A stretch of 15,221 bases of DNA from NCBI GenBank assembly GCA_026770615.1, contig MU631785.1, forward strand, positions 89,560 through 104,780, in the 5' to 3' direction. The stretch's first letter is position 1. Every line of letters begins with the position of its first letter. Shown here one piece after another: positions 1-7,723 of the stretch. The notes below the pieces were generated by a model that saw only the letters and a program-made list of their open reading frames with translations, did no database searches and was not told where the DNA came from. Origin of the DNA: Pavlovales sp. CCMP2436 (taxonomy: Eukaryota > Haptophyta > Pavlovophyceae > Pavlovales). A program made the position numbers and the translations under genes.

Positions 1-52
1 TGGTCGACGTCAGGCTGAGGTCGAGCGATCGACCCAAACCCTCATGCACCAG

Positions 53-76
53 CACTCACACCAAAGGGTGTGAGTG
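53..76. repeat. Perfect short hairpin
   Basis: A 10-bp perfect inverted repeat, CACTCACACC and GGTGTGAGTG, encloses the loop AAAG. It lies next to a GC-rich stretch (about 80-146). No U-tract follows and the context is eukaryotic, so I do not call it a terminator. Its function is unknown. Confidence 0.6.
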
Positions 77-163
77 TGTGCGCCCCGGCCCCCACGCCCC
101 GCCTCGGCCGCGCCTCGGCCGCCGCAGCCCTGCCGCGGCGGCCGCAAAGTAATTTTAAATTAG

Positions 164-315
164 TATTTTGGGTCTGCTTCCGGTTATTTGGGGGGAGGGG
201 TTCTATTTTGCCGCGTCGTTCGGTCCTTGAATAATATTAGTTACTAACTACGTGTTGGTTAATTACAGTAGGTTTGAATTTGTATTTTAGGTCTGCTTCC
301 GGTTATTTGGGGGGG
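164..315. repeat. Pair of about 32-bp direct repeats
   Basis: The block TATTTTGGGTCTGCTTCCGG continues into TTATTTGGGGGG at 164-195. It recurs at 283-314 with one early mismatch, an offset of 119 bases. The intervening TTACTAACTACGTGTTGG stretch (241-267) has a diverged relative at 1504-1528, itself followed by a T-rich segment. This suggests fragments of one dispersed repeat family. No coding capacity is seen. Confidence 0.65.
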
Positions 316-341
316 GTTAGTTATTGGGGATAGTTGCCGTT

Positions 342-430
342 GGGGATTGGGAAGGGGTGGGTGGATGGGCTGGGGTGGGGTGGGGTGCGTGTGTGTGTTT
401 GTGTGGATGGGTGCGGGGGAGGGGGGAGGC
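342..430 (+). other. G-run tract with quadruplex potential
   Basis: Successive runs of three to six G are separated by one to a few bases: GGGGATTGGGAAGGGGTGGG, then three GGGG runs near 372-386, and more runs at 413-428. Such spacing fits the G-quadruplex pattern. The short open frames through it are low-complexity Gly/Val strings and are not credible genes. Confidence 0.5.
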
Positions 431-2016
431 GAATTGGCCGGCAGGCGCAGCTGGCTCTCGCCGTTAACGGTACGTCATTCGCACGTGGCCCGTTTTGGCC
501 GCTTCCGGGCTGGGGGAGATCCGACGACCTGCATTCCATACCACAGCAGTTGTTAAATAATAACGTCAAATAACGGAAAATAACGGTAAACTTTTGTGAG
601 GCAAAGCTGCTTGCAGCGTAGGTCTGAGCCTATCAGCAACAGCGGAACTCGTCGGCCACCGCGCGCGGGCGCGCGTGGCTCTACGGCCGTGGCATATGCT
701 CTAGTTTTGCAACATTACCTCACCCTATGACGAGGGCCTCGTCCGCGCGCGCACTGCCCAAGAAAGGGCCGGATTACCCCCCGTTCTGGCGATTCTCGCC
801 GGCCACTGCTCCACGCGCGCCGAGGCGGCGACGGATGCTGATGCGCGCGGCGGGTGGGGCGCGGGCATCCACTCTCTCTCGCGCCGCGCCGCTGGGCCCT
901 GGCCCGCTCGACGCCCGCCATCGCCACGACGGCCACCGAGATGGGGGCCGGTTTTGGCCCAAGCGTATCAGTCAGGCGTCGCTCTCGGCTGTTCAAAGAG
1001 CGCGGCTCATCCACGGGCCGCTTTGGTGGGTGGTGAGCTGCGTGCCGAGCAAGCCGCGATCGACGATCATGCCCGTTAAGCGCGCTCGCGCACCACGCCC
1101 ACCCGCGCGTCGGGTGCGCGCCGCACGCGGGCGACAGGGCCCAAGGCGCGTTTTCGTACATCCTTCGCGGACTTTTGGGTGAAGGCGTTCGACTTGCTCT
1201 CCCACCTTCTCTCGCCGGCTAGCGAGCCGTTCCGTTGGGCGACGACAACGATGACGCCCACTCGCCGCGAGAACGCCCGCTCGCCGCGACTATGCCCGCT
1301 CGCCGGCCTCGGCTCGTTGGACTGAATGCACCGACATCGGCTCGTCGATTTCTGAATGCGATCGACCAGTCCCGGGCGCTCCGACGACCCATCGCTTGTC
1401 GGAGGCGAGCCCAGTGCGCATGGCGGCCCGACAGCCGCGGTTCGCGCCCCGGCCGCTACGATGGTTCGCGACACGCGTCGATCGGCCCTTTGATATTACA
1501 TAGTTACTAGTTACGTGGGTTAGTTACAATTTTTTTGTTCGTATTACTGTATTTTTGGTTGCGCTGCTGCTTCGCGCCGGGGGTGCGCGTCCTGGCCCGC
1601 CTCGGGGGCTGGCCCGCCCGCCAGAGACTATTTTATTCCGTTGAAGGGTTACACGTATGTTCAGAATTCAAGATTGCCCTGTCCGGGCAGGACGACTGTC
1701 TGTCAAGACCAATCCTCTGGGTAGGGGCCCCCCGGGAGGGCCTCCGGAGGGCATATCTGCGACAGCACACGGTCTGGGCCGAACATTCCTTTTAGCTATT
1801 TTTAAAAATCAGCGCAGCAGTACAGGCAACTCTGCGCTTCGCCTCGCGCATTCGCCTCTTCCCGATCGCCACTCGCAGCTCCTCCGAGTTGAAGTCGGCC
1901 TGCCTTGGGGCACCCTCCAGCTCGTCACCAGTCCCGGTCTGCCTCGCGCGCGATCCTCCAGCTCGAGACCTCCCGCGCGACTTTCAGCTCGCACCAGCTC
2001 GCTTGTTTCTCTCGCG
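431..2016. other. Long stretch with no supported gene
   Basis: Positions 720-1480 are very GC-rich and carry overlapping open frames on both strands. Their translations are Arg/Ala/Pro-rich with no recognisable domain, as expected where stop codons are rare. Short internal repeats are visible, such as CCGCTCGCCG repeated near 1260-1300 and two TCGGCTCGT...CTGAATGC units near 1310-1360. Positions 545-585 contain three AATAACG units. The segment from about 1800 to 2016 is pyrimidine-rich and probably holds the 5' untranslated region of the next gene. Confidence 0.5.
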
Positions 2017-2478
2017 ATGGCGTCGGGTTCCGTCCAACGCGTAGGGCCGGCGCACGTGAGTGGCCTTTGGATCGGCGAGGCCGTGCCGTCGCCTGAGTTC
2101 TCGATGGACACGCCCTCCAACCCCATCCGCTGGTCGCTCACCCTCCTGCAGCCCACAGGGCCGCTCCCAGCGGACCCAGCATCAGCTCCCACGACGGGCG
2201 TACCTTCTGTATTTGGTGCTGGATACTTTGACGATTCCGGCGACATCCCAGGTTCGCCAGTACTCTTCTTTACCCTGAGGGGCCACTGGAGGCCTTTGAG
2301 TAATGACCTGGAGTTCGTCAAGACCTACGACGCGCAGGAAGTCACGGCCGACCTGACCATCCTCTACCGAGCCAAGCTCGCAGCCGGCCCCGACGGCCAG
2401 TGGGTCCTGACGGGGACCTGGCGAAACCAGCTCGAGGGCACGCACGGCTCCTTCGCCTGCCGACTCGAGGAGGTGTGA
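2017..2478 (+). CDS. Small unrecognised protein, probable beta-barrel fold
   Basis: This encodes 153 residues. I do not recognise a named family. Visible features: GLWIGE at 16-21; a strand-like WSLTLLQ at 39-45; a glycine/aspartate turn GAGYFDDSGD at 67-76 followed by VLFFTLRG at 82-89; LEFVKTYD at 98-105; ILYRAKL at 115-121; and WVLTGTWRNQ ending in GTHGSF at 129-146. This order (W-G, G-x-G-x-D/D, hydrophobic strand, F-x-K-x-Y, G-x-W, G-x-F) resembles small antiparallel beta-barrels of lipocalin/avidin-like shape found in many protist proteins. That fold assignment is an inference. There is no signal peptide or membrane segment. The start is uncertain: the frame is open upstream to 1657, but that extension is Ser/Arg/Pro-rich and unconvincing, whereas GCGATGG at 2017 is a good start context. 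There are no clear introns and no operon-like partner. Confidence 0.55.
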   Translation: MASGSVQRVGPAHVSGLWIGEAVPSPEFSMDTPSNPIRWSLTLLQPTGPLPADPASAPTTGVPSVFGAGYFDDSGDIPGSPVLFFTLRGHWRPLSNDLEFVKTYDAQEVTADLTILYRAKLAAGPDGQWVLTGTWRNQLEGTHGSFACRLEEV

Positions 2479-2679
2479 TCTTGAGGTCAAGAACGCACTC
2501 CACACGCGCCGAGCGTGCCAGGAGAGGTATGCACACGCAACAGTCTGTATAGAGCTGTGTGCATGCATGCCATTGGCGATGCTGGCCGTGGCGTACTGCA
2601 GCACGCACATGCCAATATATTGCTGCATCATCACAGGAGGCGCTCGACCACCCCTGAGCTGAAGGTTATAGATCCTATG
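2479..2679. other. Short downstream spacer
   Basis: This is the sequence after the beta-barrel gene. It contains ATGC/GTGCATGC-type alternations near 2560-2570 and no supported feature. The motif CACCCCTGAGC occurs here (about 2649) and again at about 2714, inside the adjacent repeat remnant. Confidence 0.4.
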
Positions 2680-2729
2680 AATGTCGGACGTCGACGAAGT
2701 CGGTGAGTGAATTCACCCCTGAGCCGCTA
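2680..2729. repeat. Remnant related to the 3782-3913 inverted-repeat element
   Basis: Positions 2680-2711 match 3766-3797 at 28 of 32 bases, sharing AAGTCGGTGAGTGAA, and both lead on to GAGCCGCTA. The similarity extends left of the visible inverted repeat of the 3782 element. The parent element may therefore be longer on that side, or both may descend from one duplication. A run of 12 A follows immediately. Confidence 0.55.
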
Positions 2730-2908
2730 AAAAAAAAAAATAATCCTTTTAGCAAGTATGCGGGGCCGCATGGTCGCCGTGGGCGTGTTTCCATATTTCG
2801 TTCTCACTTCTCCCGATCTGAGACTTGGATTTATGGAACCAGGTCACAGGGTCTCAGGCCAAGAGGCCAATGAAAAGTCTACTTTCTTCGCTGAACGCGC
2901 AGTAACCA

Positions 2909-3282
2909 ATTGGCGCGATTCCGCACTGGGGAGGGGGAAATGTAGTGGCCAGGACGAAGAAGTAGACATTGGTCACCCCTGCGCGCTAAGTCTCGATAGC
3001 GGTTGTCGAACAGAGCCCACCTCGACGGTCGGTGCCCACCTCGTGTGCCTCTCAGGTGCCTCTAGGGTCGACAACATACTTCGTGTAACTAACATTTCCG
3101 ATTCTCAGCGTTCGGAAGCGAAAAGAAAGTCATGGTTCCCGAAGTGGTGCAAACCTACCCCCATTCACGAATCTGCAACAAACTCCGCGGCACCGCCTCC
3201 GGTTCCTGAGTTGCGCGGGAGGATTTTCACCGGACTTTTTCGATTTTTCCCCCAGACTGGCCACTAATTCGGATTTTGACCC
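2909..3282. mobile_element. GGGTC-TIR element, copy A, left end missing
   Basis: From TTGGCGCGATTCCGCACTGG to the right terminus GGATTTTGACCC, this segment follows copies B (12887-13316) and C (13392-13814) almost base for base. The left terminal repeat present in B and C is not recognisable here and is replaced by unrelated sequence. The left arm of the central hairpin is also missing: GTGGTGC is followed directly by AAACCTACCCCCATTCACGA. The open frame through this copy is a by-product of the repeat, not a gene. The element encodes no transposase and is non-autonomous. Confidence 0.75.
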
Positions 3283-3439
3283 AATTTTACATACTTAATA
3301 AAATGTGAAAGTTATTATTTAATTAAAGTGACATATCCTATTTGCATACTCGTAGGATTTGGTCAGGTAGTGGCCAATATGGCAATAGGATTGCGACGAA
3401 GTTAGGATGAAACGTACGTTATTGAACGGAAAGTATTAA

Positions 3440-3640
3440 ATGTCGATAGCTGTATCATTGAATAGAGCCCTCCTTGCCAGTCGGAGCCCACCTCGCCGGT
3501 CGGAGCGGCCTAACTCGCCGTGTGCCTCTCGTGAGGCGTCTCGTGTGGTCGACAAGATACTCAAAATAACTAACAATGTTAATAATATTTCTGCCTGTTG
3601 AACCATGCTGAGCCGCAATAAATAACATTTCCGATTCTCC
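3440..3640. mobile_element. Decayed relative of the GGGTC-TIR element with a secondary insertion
   Basis: The segment keeps the family landmarks in order: TGTCGATAGCTG, GTCGGAGCCCACCTCG, GTGTGCCTCTC, GGTCGACAAGATACT, AACTAACA and TTTCCGATTCTC. The GTCGGAGC unit is locally duplicated. About 47 bases are inserted between AACTAACA and TTTCCG, with TAACA on both sides (3571-3575 and 3623-3627). The insert contains CTGTTGAACCATGCTGAGCC, which is the arm of the neighbouring 3782-3913 element. Confidence 0.6.
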
Positions 3641-3781
3641 GTATCCCAATGCCTTCGGCGTCTAATGGGTACGTGCAGTTAAATTTTGAACTATCATCTA
3701 GCGCAAGCTAATAAACAGAAATTGAATATTCTCCACCACCAACATCCCGGCCTGCTGCGAGGACTAACGTCTGACATCGAC

Positions 3782-3913
3782 CAAGTCGGTGAGTGAACAA
3801 CACCTGTTGAACCATGCTGAGCCGCTATGTAAATAATATTTATAATCACCAATAAATAAATTATTATTAGCGGCTCAGCATGGATCAACAGGTGGTGTTC
3901 TCTCACTGACTTG
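3782..3913. mobile_element. 132-bp inverted-repeat element (MITE-like)
   Basis: Two 46-base arms, 3782-3827 and 3868-3913, pair as inverted repeats with four mismatches. The core is CACCTGTTGA, then CATGCTGAGCCGCTA. The 40-base centre is almost pure A/T. There is no coding capacity. I could not identify a target-site duplication with confidence. A solo arm lies at about 3593-3615 and a related left-arm block at 2680-2729, so this is a repeat family and not a chance palindrome. Confidence 0.75.
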
Positions 3914-4299
3914 AATAAATACCAAAATCCTATTATTAATGCGAGCTTCGACGCACTTCTCGCTACCGCACCCCGCCTCACCTTGCTCAATTATTCTCTG
4001 CGCCCCGTTCCCTCCGAATCGCTCCGATTCGCTCCGCGCCGCTCCGCGCCGCTTTACTCCGTTGCGCTCAACGACAACAGCGCTCCGCGATGTCATTGCA
4101 TTTGCGCGCTCCGCTGTACTCCGCTCGTGCCTCCCCTGTTGCGCTCCGATCTGCTTCATTATCATATCTCCGCCGCGCTACGCTCCTCTCCGGCGCGGCG
4201 GCGCCGCGCACTCCTCGCCTCAAGCCTCGCGCCGTAAAAATCCTGGCCTCGCGCCTCGCCCCGTTTATTTATATATATTTATTGATTAAAAACGTATTT
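3914..4299. other. CGCTCCG-rich low-complexity spacer
   Basis: Positions 3990-4220 are built from repeated GCTCCG/CGCGCCGCTCCG motifs. Similar but sparser motifs occur at 7215-7310. Several short open frames cross it, all with Arg/Ser/Ala-rich translations and no domain. No gene is supported. Confidence 0.5.
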
Positions 4300-4329
4300 A
4301 ATCTATTCCGCTCGAGGCCCCTCATCGTC
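4300..4329 (+). repeat. 30-bp repeat shared with 7329-7358
   Basis: ATTCCGCTCGAGGCCCCTCA continues to ATCGTC here and matches 7329-7358 apart from a one-base length difference and a few substitutions. The two copies lie outside the copia remains, one on each side and about 3 kb apart. Both have CGCTCCG-rich sequence upstream. Confidence 0.6.
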
Positions 4330-4330
4330 A

Positions 4331-4833
4331 TGTGTACATATCGAAGTCAGTCCAAGGAGTGTATCGGGAGCCCAAGTGTCCTCTCACTTGGGCTCTGTCT
4401 GACATCCTGATTTTGTACGCCCGGGATTTAAATATCCCTGGACCTAGCTGCTTGCTCGAGGCTTCTGCGGCTGCTCTTCGTGCCTCCTCAGTTCTGTTCT
4501 CAGGGTCTCTAGTTACAGAGAGATCTTGTGACACCTTGTCTGCATCGTGACTCTTCACGTCTCTAGCTCTCTCTCTCTCTAGCTGCTCTTCATCGCTTCA
4601 CCGCGCCTCGGACTCCAATCCTCTCTTAGCTCGTGCTTGCGTTCAACACCGCTAGCCTCTCGATAGAGTGAACTCGCCGAGCGGAGTAGGTTACAAGTAG
4701 GTACGCGAACACGTGTCTCGCCCAGAGGTCGAAGCGCGCTGCGCTTACATCTGTGGAGAAGCTGCATTCCGCCAGATCGCCCAGAGCAATGTTTAAGGCG
4801 AAGAAGTAGACGAAGACGATCACAAGGCTTCAG
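4331..4833 (+). mobile_element. Candidate 5' LTR of the copia element
   Basis: This is a tentative call. The block begins TGTGTACATA and can be read to end TTCA at 4833. The sequence immediately after, TGGCGCCCATTGCG, resembles a primer-binding site because it begins TGG. Inside are a TATA-like TTTAAATAT near 4426 and an 11-bp stem (GAGCCCAAGTG with CACTTGGGCTC, 4368-4395), followed by CT-rich sequence. The copia reverse transcriptase begins about 200 bases downstream. No second LTR copy is present in the window, so the boundaries cannot be proven. Confidence 0.3.
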
Positions 4834-5374
4834 TGGCGCCCATTGCGCGATCTCCCTAGATCACAGCGTCGAGATCCAGGCTCGGACGCACGCTCCCGAG
4901 CGGCACAGCTGCGTAGAGCAGCACGCCCGCGGCGGCACCCGCGTCGCGCGACAGACGCTCGCCCTCTTCTGCGCGCAAGCCCGCAGCAGAGCCAACGCGC
5001 GAGTAGTCACACGCGCGCCCGGCCACAACGGCCTTCTTCAACGGCAACAAGGTCTTCTTCCCCAGCTCGTACAAGCAGGCCATCGCCTCCGAGCACGCGG
5101 TACAGTGGATCGCCGCCATGAACGAGCACCTCGTCATGCACAAGAAGATGGGCGCGTACAAACCCAAGATCGTGCACAAGGACACCGCCGTGCTGCCCTG
5201 CAGATGGGTCTTCGCGCTAAAGACAGACAGCAACTCGCAGGTTATACGCTTCAAGGCGCGGACCATCCTGTTGGGATGCCGGCAGCGGCAAGGCGTGGAC
5301 TTTAGAGAGGTCTTCAGCCCGGCCGCGCGCGGCGAGCAGATCAAGCTGATGGTCGCAGCCGGGGCCAAGATGTA

Positions 5375-5541
5375 CAGGGTGTCGCGGGCAATTAAAAGCC
5401 GTAGTGTTAAGAAGCTGAGCCTCGTTTTTTTGCATTGTTTGCATGTAACTTAAGCAAACTTAAGCATTGTTTGTATGTAATTTGCTAAGAAGCTCAGCCT
5501 CAAGCTCAAAATTCGCCCTTCTTATTGCCCGCGATCCCCTG
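5375..5541 (-). mobile_element. TA-flanked MITE inserted in the copia reverse transcriptase
   Basis: This 167-bp element has termini CAGGGTGTCGCGGGCAATTA and, on the right, the inverse of CAGGGGATCGCGGGCAATAA. It is flanked by TA at 5373-5374 and 5542-5543, as in Tc1/mariner-type insertions. It is nearly identical to the intact element at 14691-14825 read on the opposite strand. It is longer by exactly 32 bases because of an internal tandem duplication (5432-5463 and 5464-5495). The left terminus has drifted slightly. It is non-coding and would need a transposase supplied from elsewhere. Confidence 0.88.
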
Positions 5542-5888
5542 TACGGCAAGTCCCTCCAGTCCGGCCAGACGCTGTACCTCATCAGGCTCCTCAACAAGGG
5601 AGACATGACCGACGCCTTCCTCAACTCGCTGCTCGTGGAGGAGTTCCCGCCCGGCCAGAACTCGGGCGTTGAGGCGCCGGCCGGCTTCAAGGTCGCAGCC
5701 GAGCAGCTGCGCGCCCACCCCGGGCTCAAGCAATCCGGGCGAGCGTGGTTTCTCAACATCCGCGCTCGGCTGCTCGAGCAGGGATTGGAGCAATCGCCAT
5801 ACGCACCGTCGGTCTTCCTGCGGGAGGAGCCGAGTGGGGGCTGGGTCGCCATCACGCTCTACGTTGATGACATGCTAATCCTCAACGC

Positions 5889-6034
5889 GAGCTCGAACGA
5901 GCTGGCCGCGCGCGAGCTCGTGGAGAAGCTCAAGCTGCACCTTGAGATCAAGCTTGACAAGGAGCTCGAACGAGCTGGCCGCGCGCGAGCTCGTGGAGAA
6001 GCTCAAGCTGCACCTTGAGATCAAACTTGACAAG
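5889..6034 (+). repeat. 73-bp tandem duplication in copia pol
   Basis: The unit beginning GAGCTCGAACGAGCTGGCCG at 5889 repeats at 5962, with essentially one difference (AAGCTT versus AAACTT). GAGCTC stands at the start of both units and again at 6035, which suggests slippage or unequal joining at that hexamer. Because 73 is not a multiple of three, it shifts the frame just after the YVDD region. The near-identity of the units implies a recent event. Confidence 0.92.
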
Positions 6035-6556
6035 GAGCTCTCCAAGTTCCTCGGCGCGGAGTATGACATCACGGACGGGGGCATTCATTTGCACTTGAAC
6101 CAGTACATCACGGGCATCCTCAGCTGCTTCGGCATGGCCGACTGCCGCCCGACGAGCACGCCCGAGGTCTCGGGCACGAGCGGCGTCAACTCAAAGGACG
6201 GCGCGGACATCGCGCCCGACGAGACGCTGCTCAACCGCAAGGACACGACCCTGTACCAGGAGATTGTTGGCGCGACCCTGTTCTGCTGCACCACTTGCAG
6301 GCCAGACCTCGCTCACGCTGTCGGCATGCTTGCGCGCCGCATGAGCGTGCCGCGCGTGTGCGACATGGGCGCTGCCTCGCGCGTGCTGCGTTACCTTTGC
6401 GGCACCTCCAAGCTCGGGCAACTCTTCCGCTTCAAGCAGGACCCGACGCACCCGGGGCTCGTCTGCTACGCGGACGCAGATTGGGCCAACGACCCGGTCA
6501 AGCGCAAGTCGACAAGCGGGTACGTCGTGCTCTTCAACGGGACACCCATCTCGTGG

Positions 6557-6559
6557 TAG
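6557..6559 (+). other. In-frame TAG in copia RNase H
   Basis: The reading GTPISW ends at TAG and resumes in the same frame with SCLKSL, then SSTEAEYIA, the expected next RNase H block. The stop lies inside a conserved domain, so it is a nonsense lesion and not the natural end. Confidence 0.85.
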
Positions 6560-6691
6560 AGCTGCCTGAAGTCTTTGATCACTCCCTCTTCCACAGAGGC
6601 AGAGTACATCGCCGCCGAGGAGGCGACGCGAGAGGTGGTCTACCTTCGCAGCTTCGTGGATTTCATCCACAACCCGGAGCCGGGCCCCAGC

Positions 6692-7522
6692 ATGCGCGCC
6701 TGCCCGTACTGCTGGAACGTGCGCCCATCGCCGTTGAGCTGCAGACGTGCACGGCCATTTTGCGCGTTCGTCGTGCTGAACACCGGCCGCATGTGCGTCT
6801 GCTCGTGCTGCGGCGGCTGGCCGCTCAGCTGCGTCGACGGGCTCATGTACACGCCCGTGTACATGCCCTGCATCTCCTGTGGACACAACTCCTCCAGCAG
6901 CGTGTAGCCCAGCGATGAAAGCCCAGCTACAGCCACGAGCCAACGAACGCGGTCGGCGGTATTGCCTATTTCGGAACCCAACGGCCACCCCGTTCAAACG
7001 TTCGCGCGCGAATGGATTTGAACGGGAGGGTTCAGCCATGCCTTCATCCTCGCAGGTTTAAGCTTTGGGATGAAAGTGATGAAAGAATAAATTACGTTCT
7101 TCCAGAGGCTGCTTTTTTTAGCCAATACAGTTTTTGTCCTTTGGGACAGAGTGCGCTGGACACACACATTCTAAAGGGTCTCTTTTAGGCTACCAACATA
7201 TCTTTTTATGGTGATGCGCGCTGTTGCGCTCGACTGTTGCACTTCACTGGCAATGTTGCGCTCCGCGGCTGCCTTCGCTGGTGCGTTCTGCTCCGCTCCG
7301 CTCGTACATTTGCCCGTATGGTATGTATAATTTATTCCGCTCGAGACCCTCATCGTCGTCGGTTCATTACGACGTCGCTCCGAAAAGTGAACCCGCCGTG
7401 CCTGCAGGTACCTCCAACTGCGTCCATTCAGCTGAAGGGCCATCACTTACAAAGATAACATCGTTGAGTTGCCGAACGCGCCCATGTCTGCTCCAACCTA
7501 AGCTGGCGTTGCGGGTGTCAAG
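6692..7522. other. Spacer after the copia remains
   Basis: Copia similarity is lost after about 6691. The forward frame continues to 6907 as a Cys-rich string without a known motif. Positions 7040-7210 are AT-rich and featureless. Positions 7215-7310 repeat CGCTCCG-type motifs. Positions 7329-7358 are the second copy of the 30-bp repeat at 4300-4329. No gene is supported. A minus-strand frame at 6640-6981 has a fairly ordinary composition but no recognised domain. Confidence 0.45.
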
Positions 7523-7555
7523 GTAAGAAACTAACTAACTTATTAAAGCTGGCAG
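7523..7555 (+). other. Candidate 33-base intron upstream of the peroxidase gene
   Basis: CAAG is followed by GTAAGA, then CTAACTAAC (a branch-point-like match) and GCTGGCAG. This gives a complete set of splice signals within 33 bases. Reading across the junction in the peroxidase frame, I find no upstream ATG before a stop. If the intron is real, it probably lies in the 5' untranslated region. It is unusually short compared with the 142- and 91-base introns elsewhere in the window. Confidence 0.3.
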
Positions 7556-7723
7556 TTGCGCCAGCACAGCCCGCAGCCCATCACCACGCCTAAATTGCCG
7601 CGCAGTTACGCGCCAGTGCAAGGGAGAGCGCGGCAGCGAACGCGTTCGGAGGCCGGGGCAGCTCGAGTCCCTTGGCCAGTGCGAACCGGAGCTAGCTCTA
7701 GCGCGATCGCGGAGCTCCTAGCG

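Larger units (their letters stand above)
5031..6691 (+). pseudogene. Ty1/copia pol fragment: reverse transcriptase and RNase H, dead
   Basis: The translation matches copia polymerases in order. First comes SYKQAIASEHAVQWIAAMNE, then LPCRWVFALKTD and RFKARTILLG, then VDFREVFSPAA. After a break come KGDMTDAFLN (first catalytic Asp), LKQSGRAWF and TLYVDDMLI (catalytic Asp pair). RNase H follows: RPDLAHAVGML, YADADWAND, RKSTSGY and SSTEAEYIAAEE. In life it would copy element RNA into DNA in cytoplasmic particles. Three lesions disable it: a MITE at 5375-5541, a 73-bp duplication at 5889-6034 and TAG at 6557. The MITE plus its 2-bp duplication (169 bases) and the 73-bp repeat account exactly for the two frame changes. 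Gag, protease and integrase are not visible upstream, and homology fades after about 6691, before the usual KHID-type end. Identification as copia is secure; the ends are approximate. Confidence 0.9.

Noticed and set aside
53..76. Hairpin as a bacterial-type terminator
   Set aside because: No T-run follows and the window is eukaryotic nuclear DNA.
715..1182. Long open frames on both strands in GC-rich DNA
   Set aside because: The two strands overlap almost fully, translations are Arg/Ala/Pro-rich with no domain, and rarity of stops in GC-rich sequence explains them.
2758..3267. 169-codon open frame
   Set aside because: It runs into repeat copy A. The same frame is present in copies B and C with indels that ignore codon structure.
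4843..5121. 92-codon frame ahead of the copia reverse transcriptase
   Set aside because: It is Arg/Ser-rich, in a different frame from the RT, and shows no integrase motif.
6191..7039. 282-codon minus-strand frame
   Set aside because: Most of it is antisense to the clear copia RNase H sequence, and its translation is Arg/Ala/His-rich.
7556..7723. N-terminal extension of the peroxidase homologue from TTG
   Set aside because: A nuclear eukaryotic gene is expected to start at ATG. The first in-frame ATG, with a good context, is at 7724, and the extension has no recognisable content.
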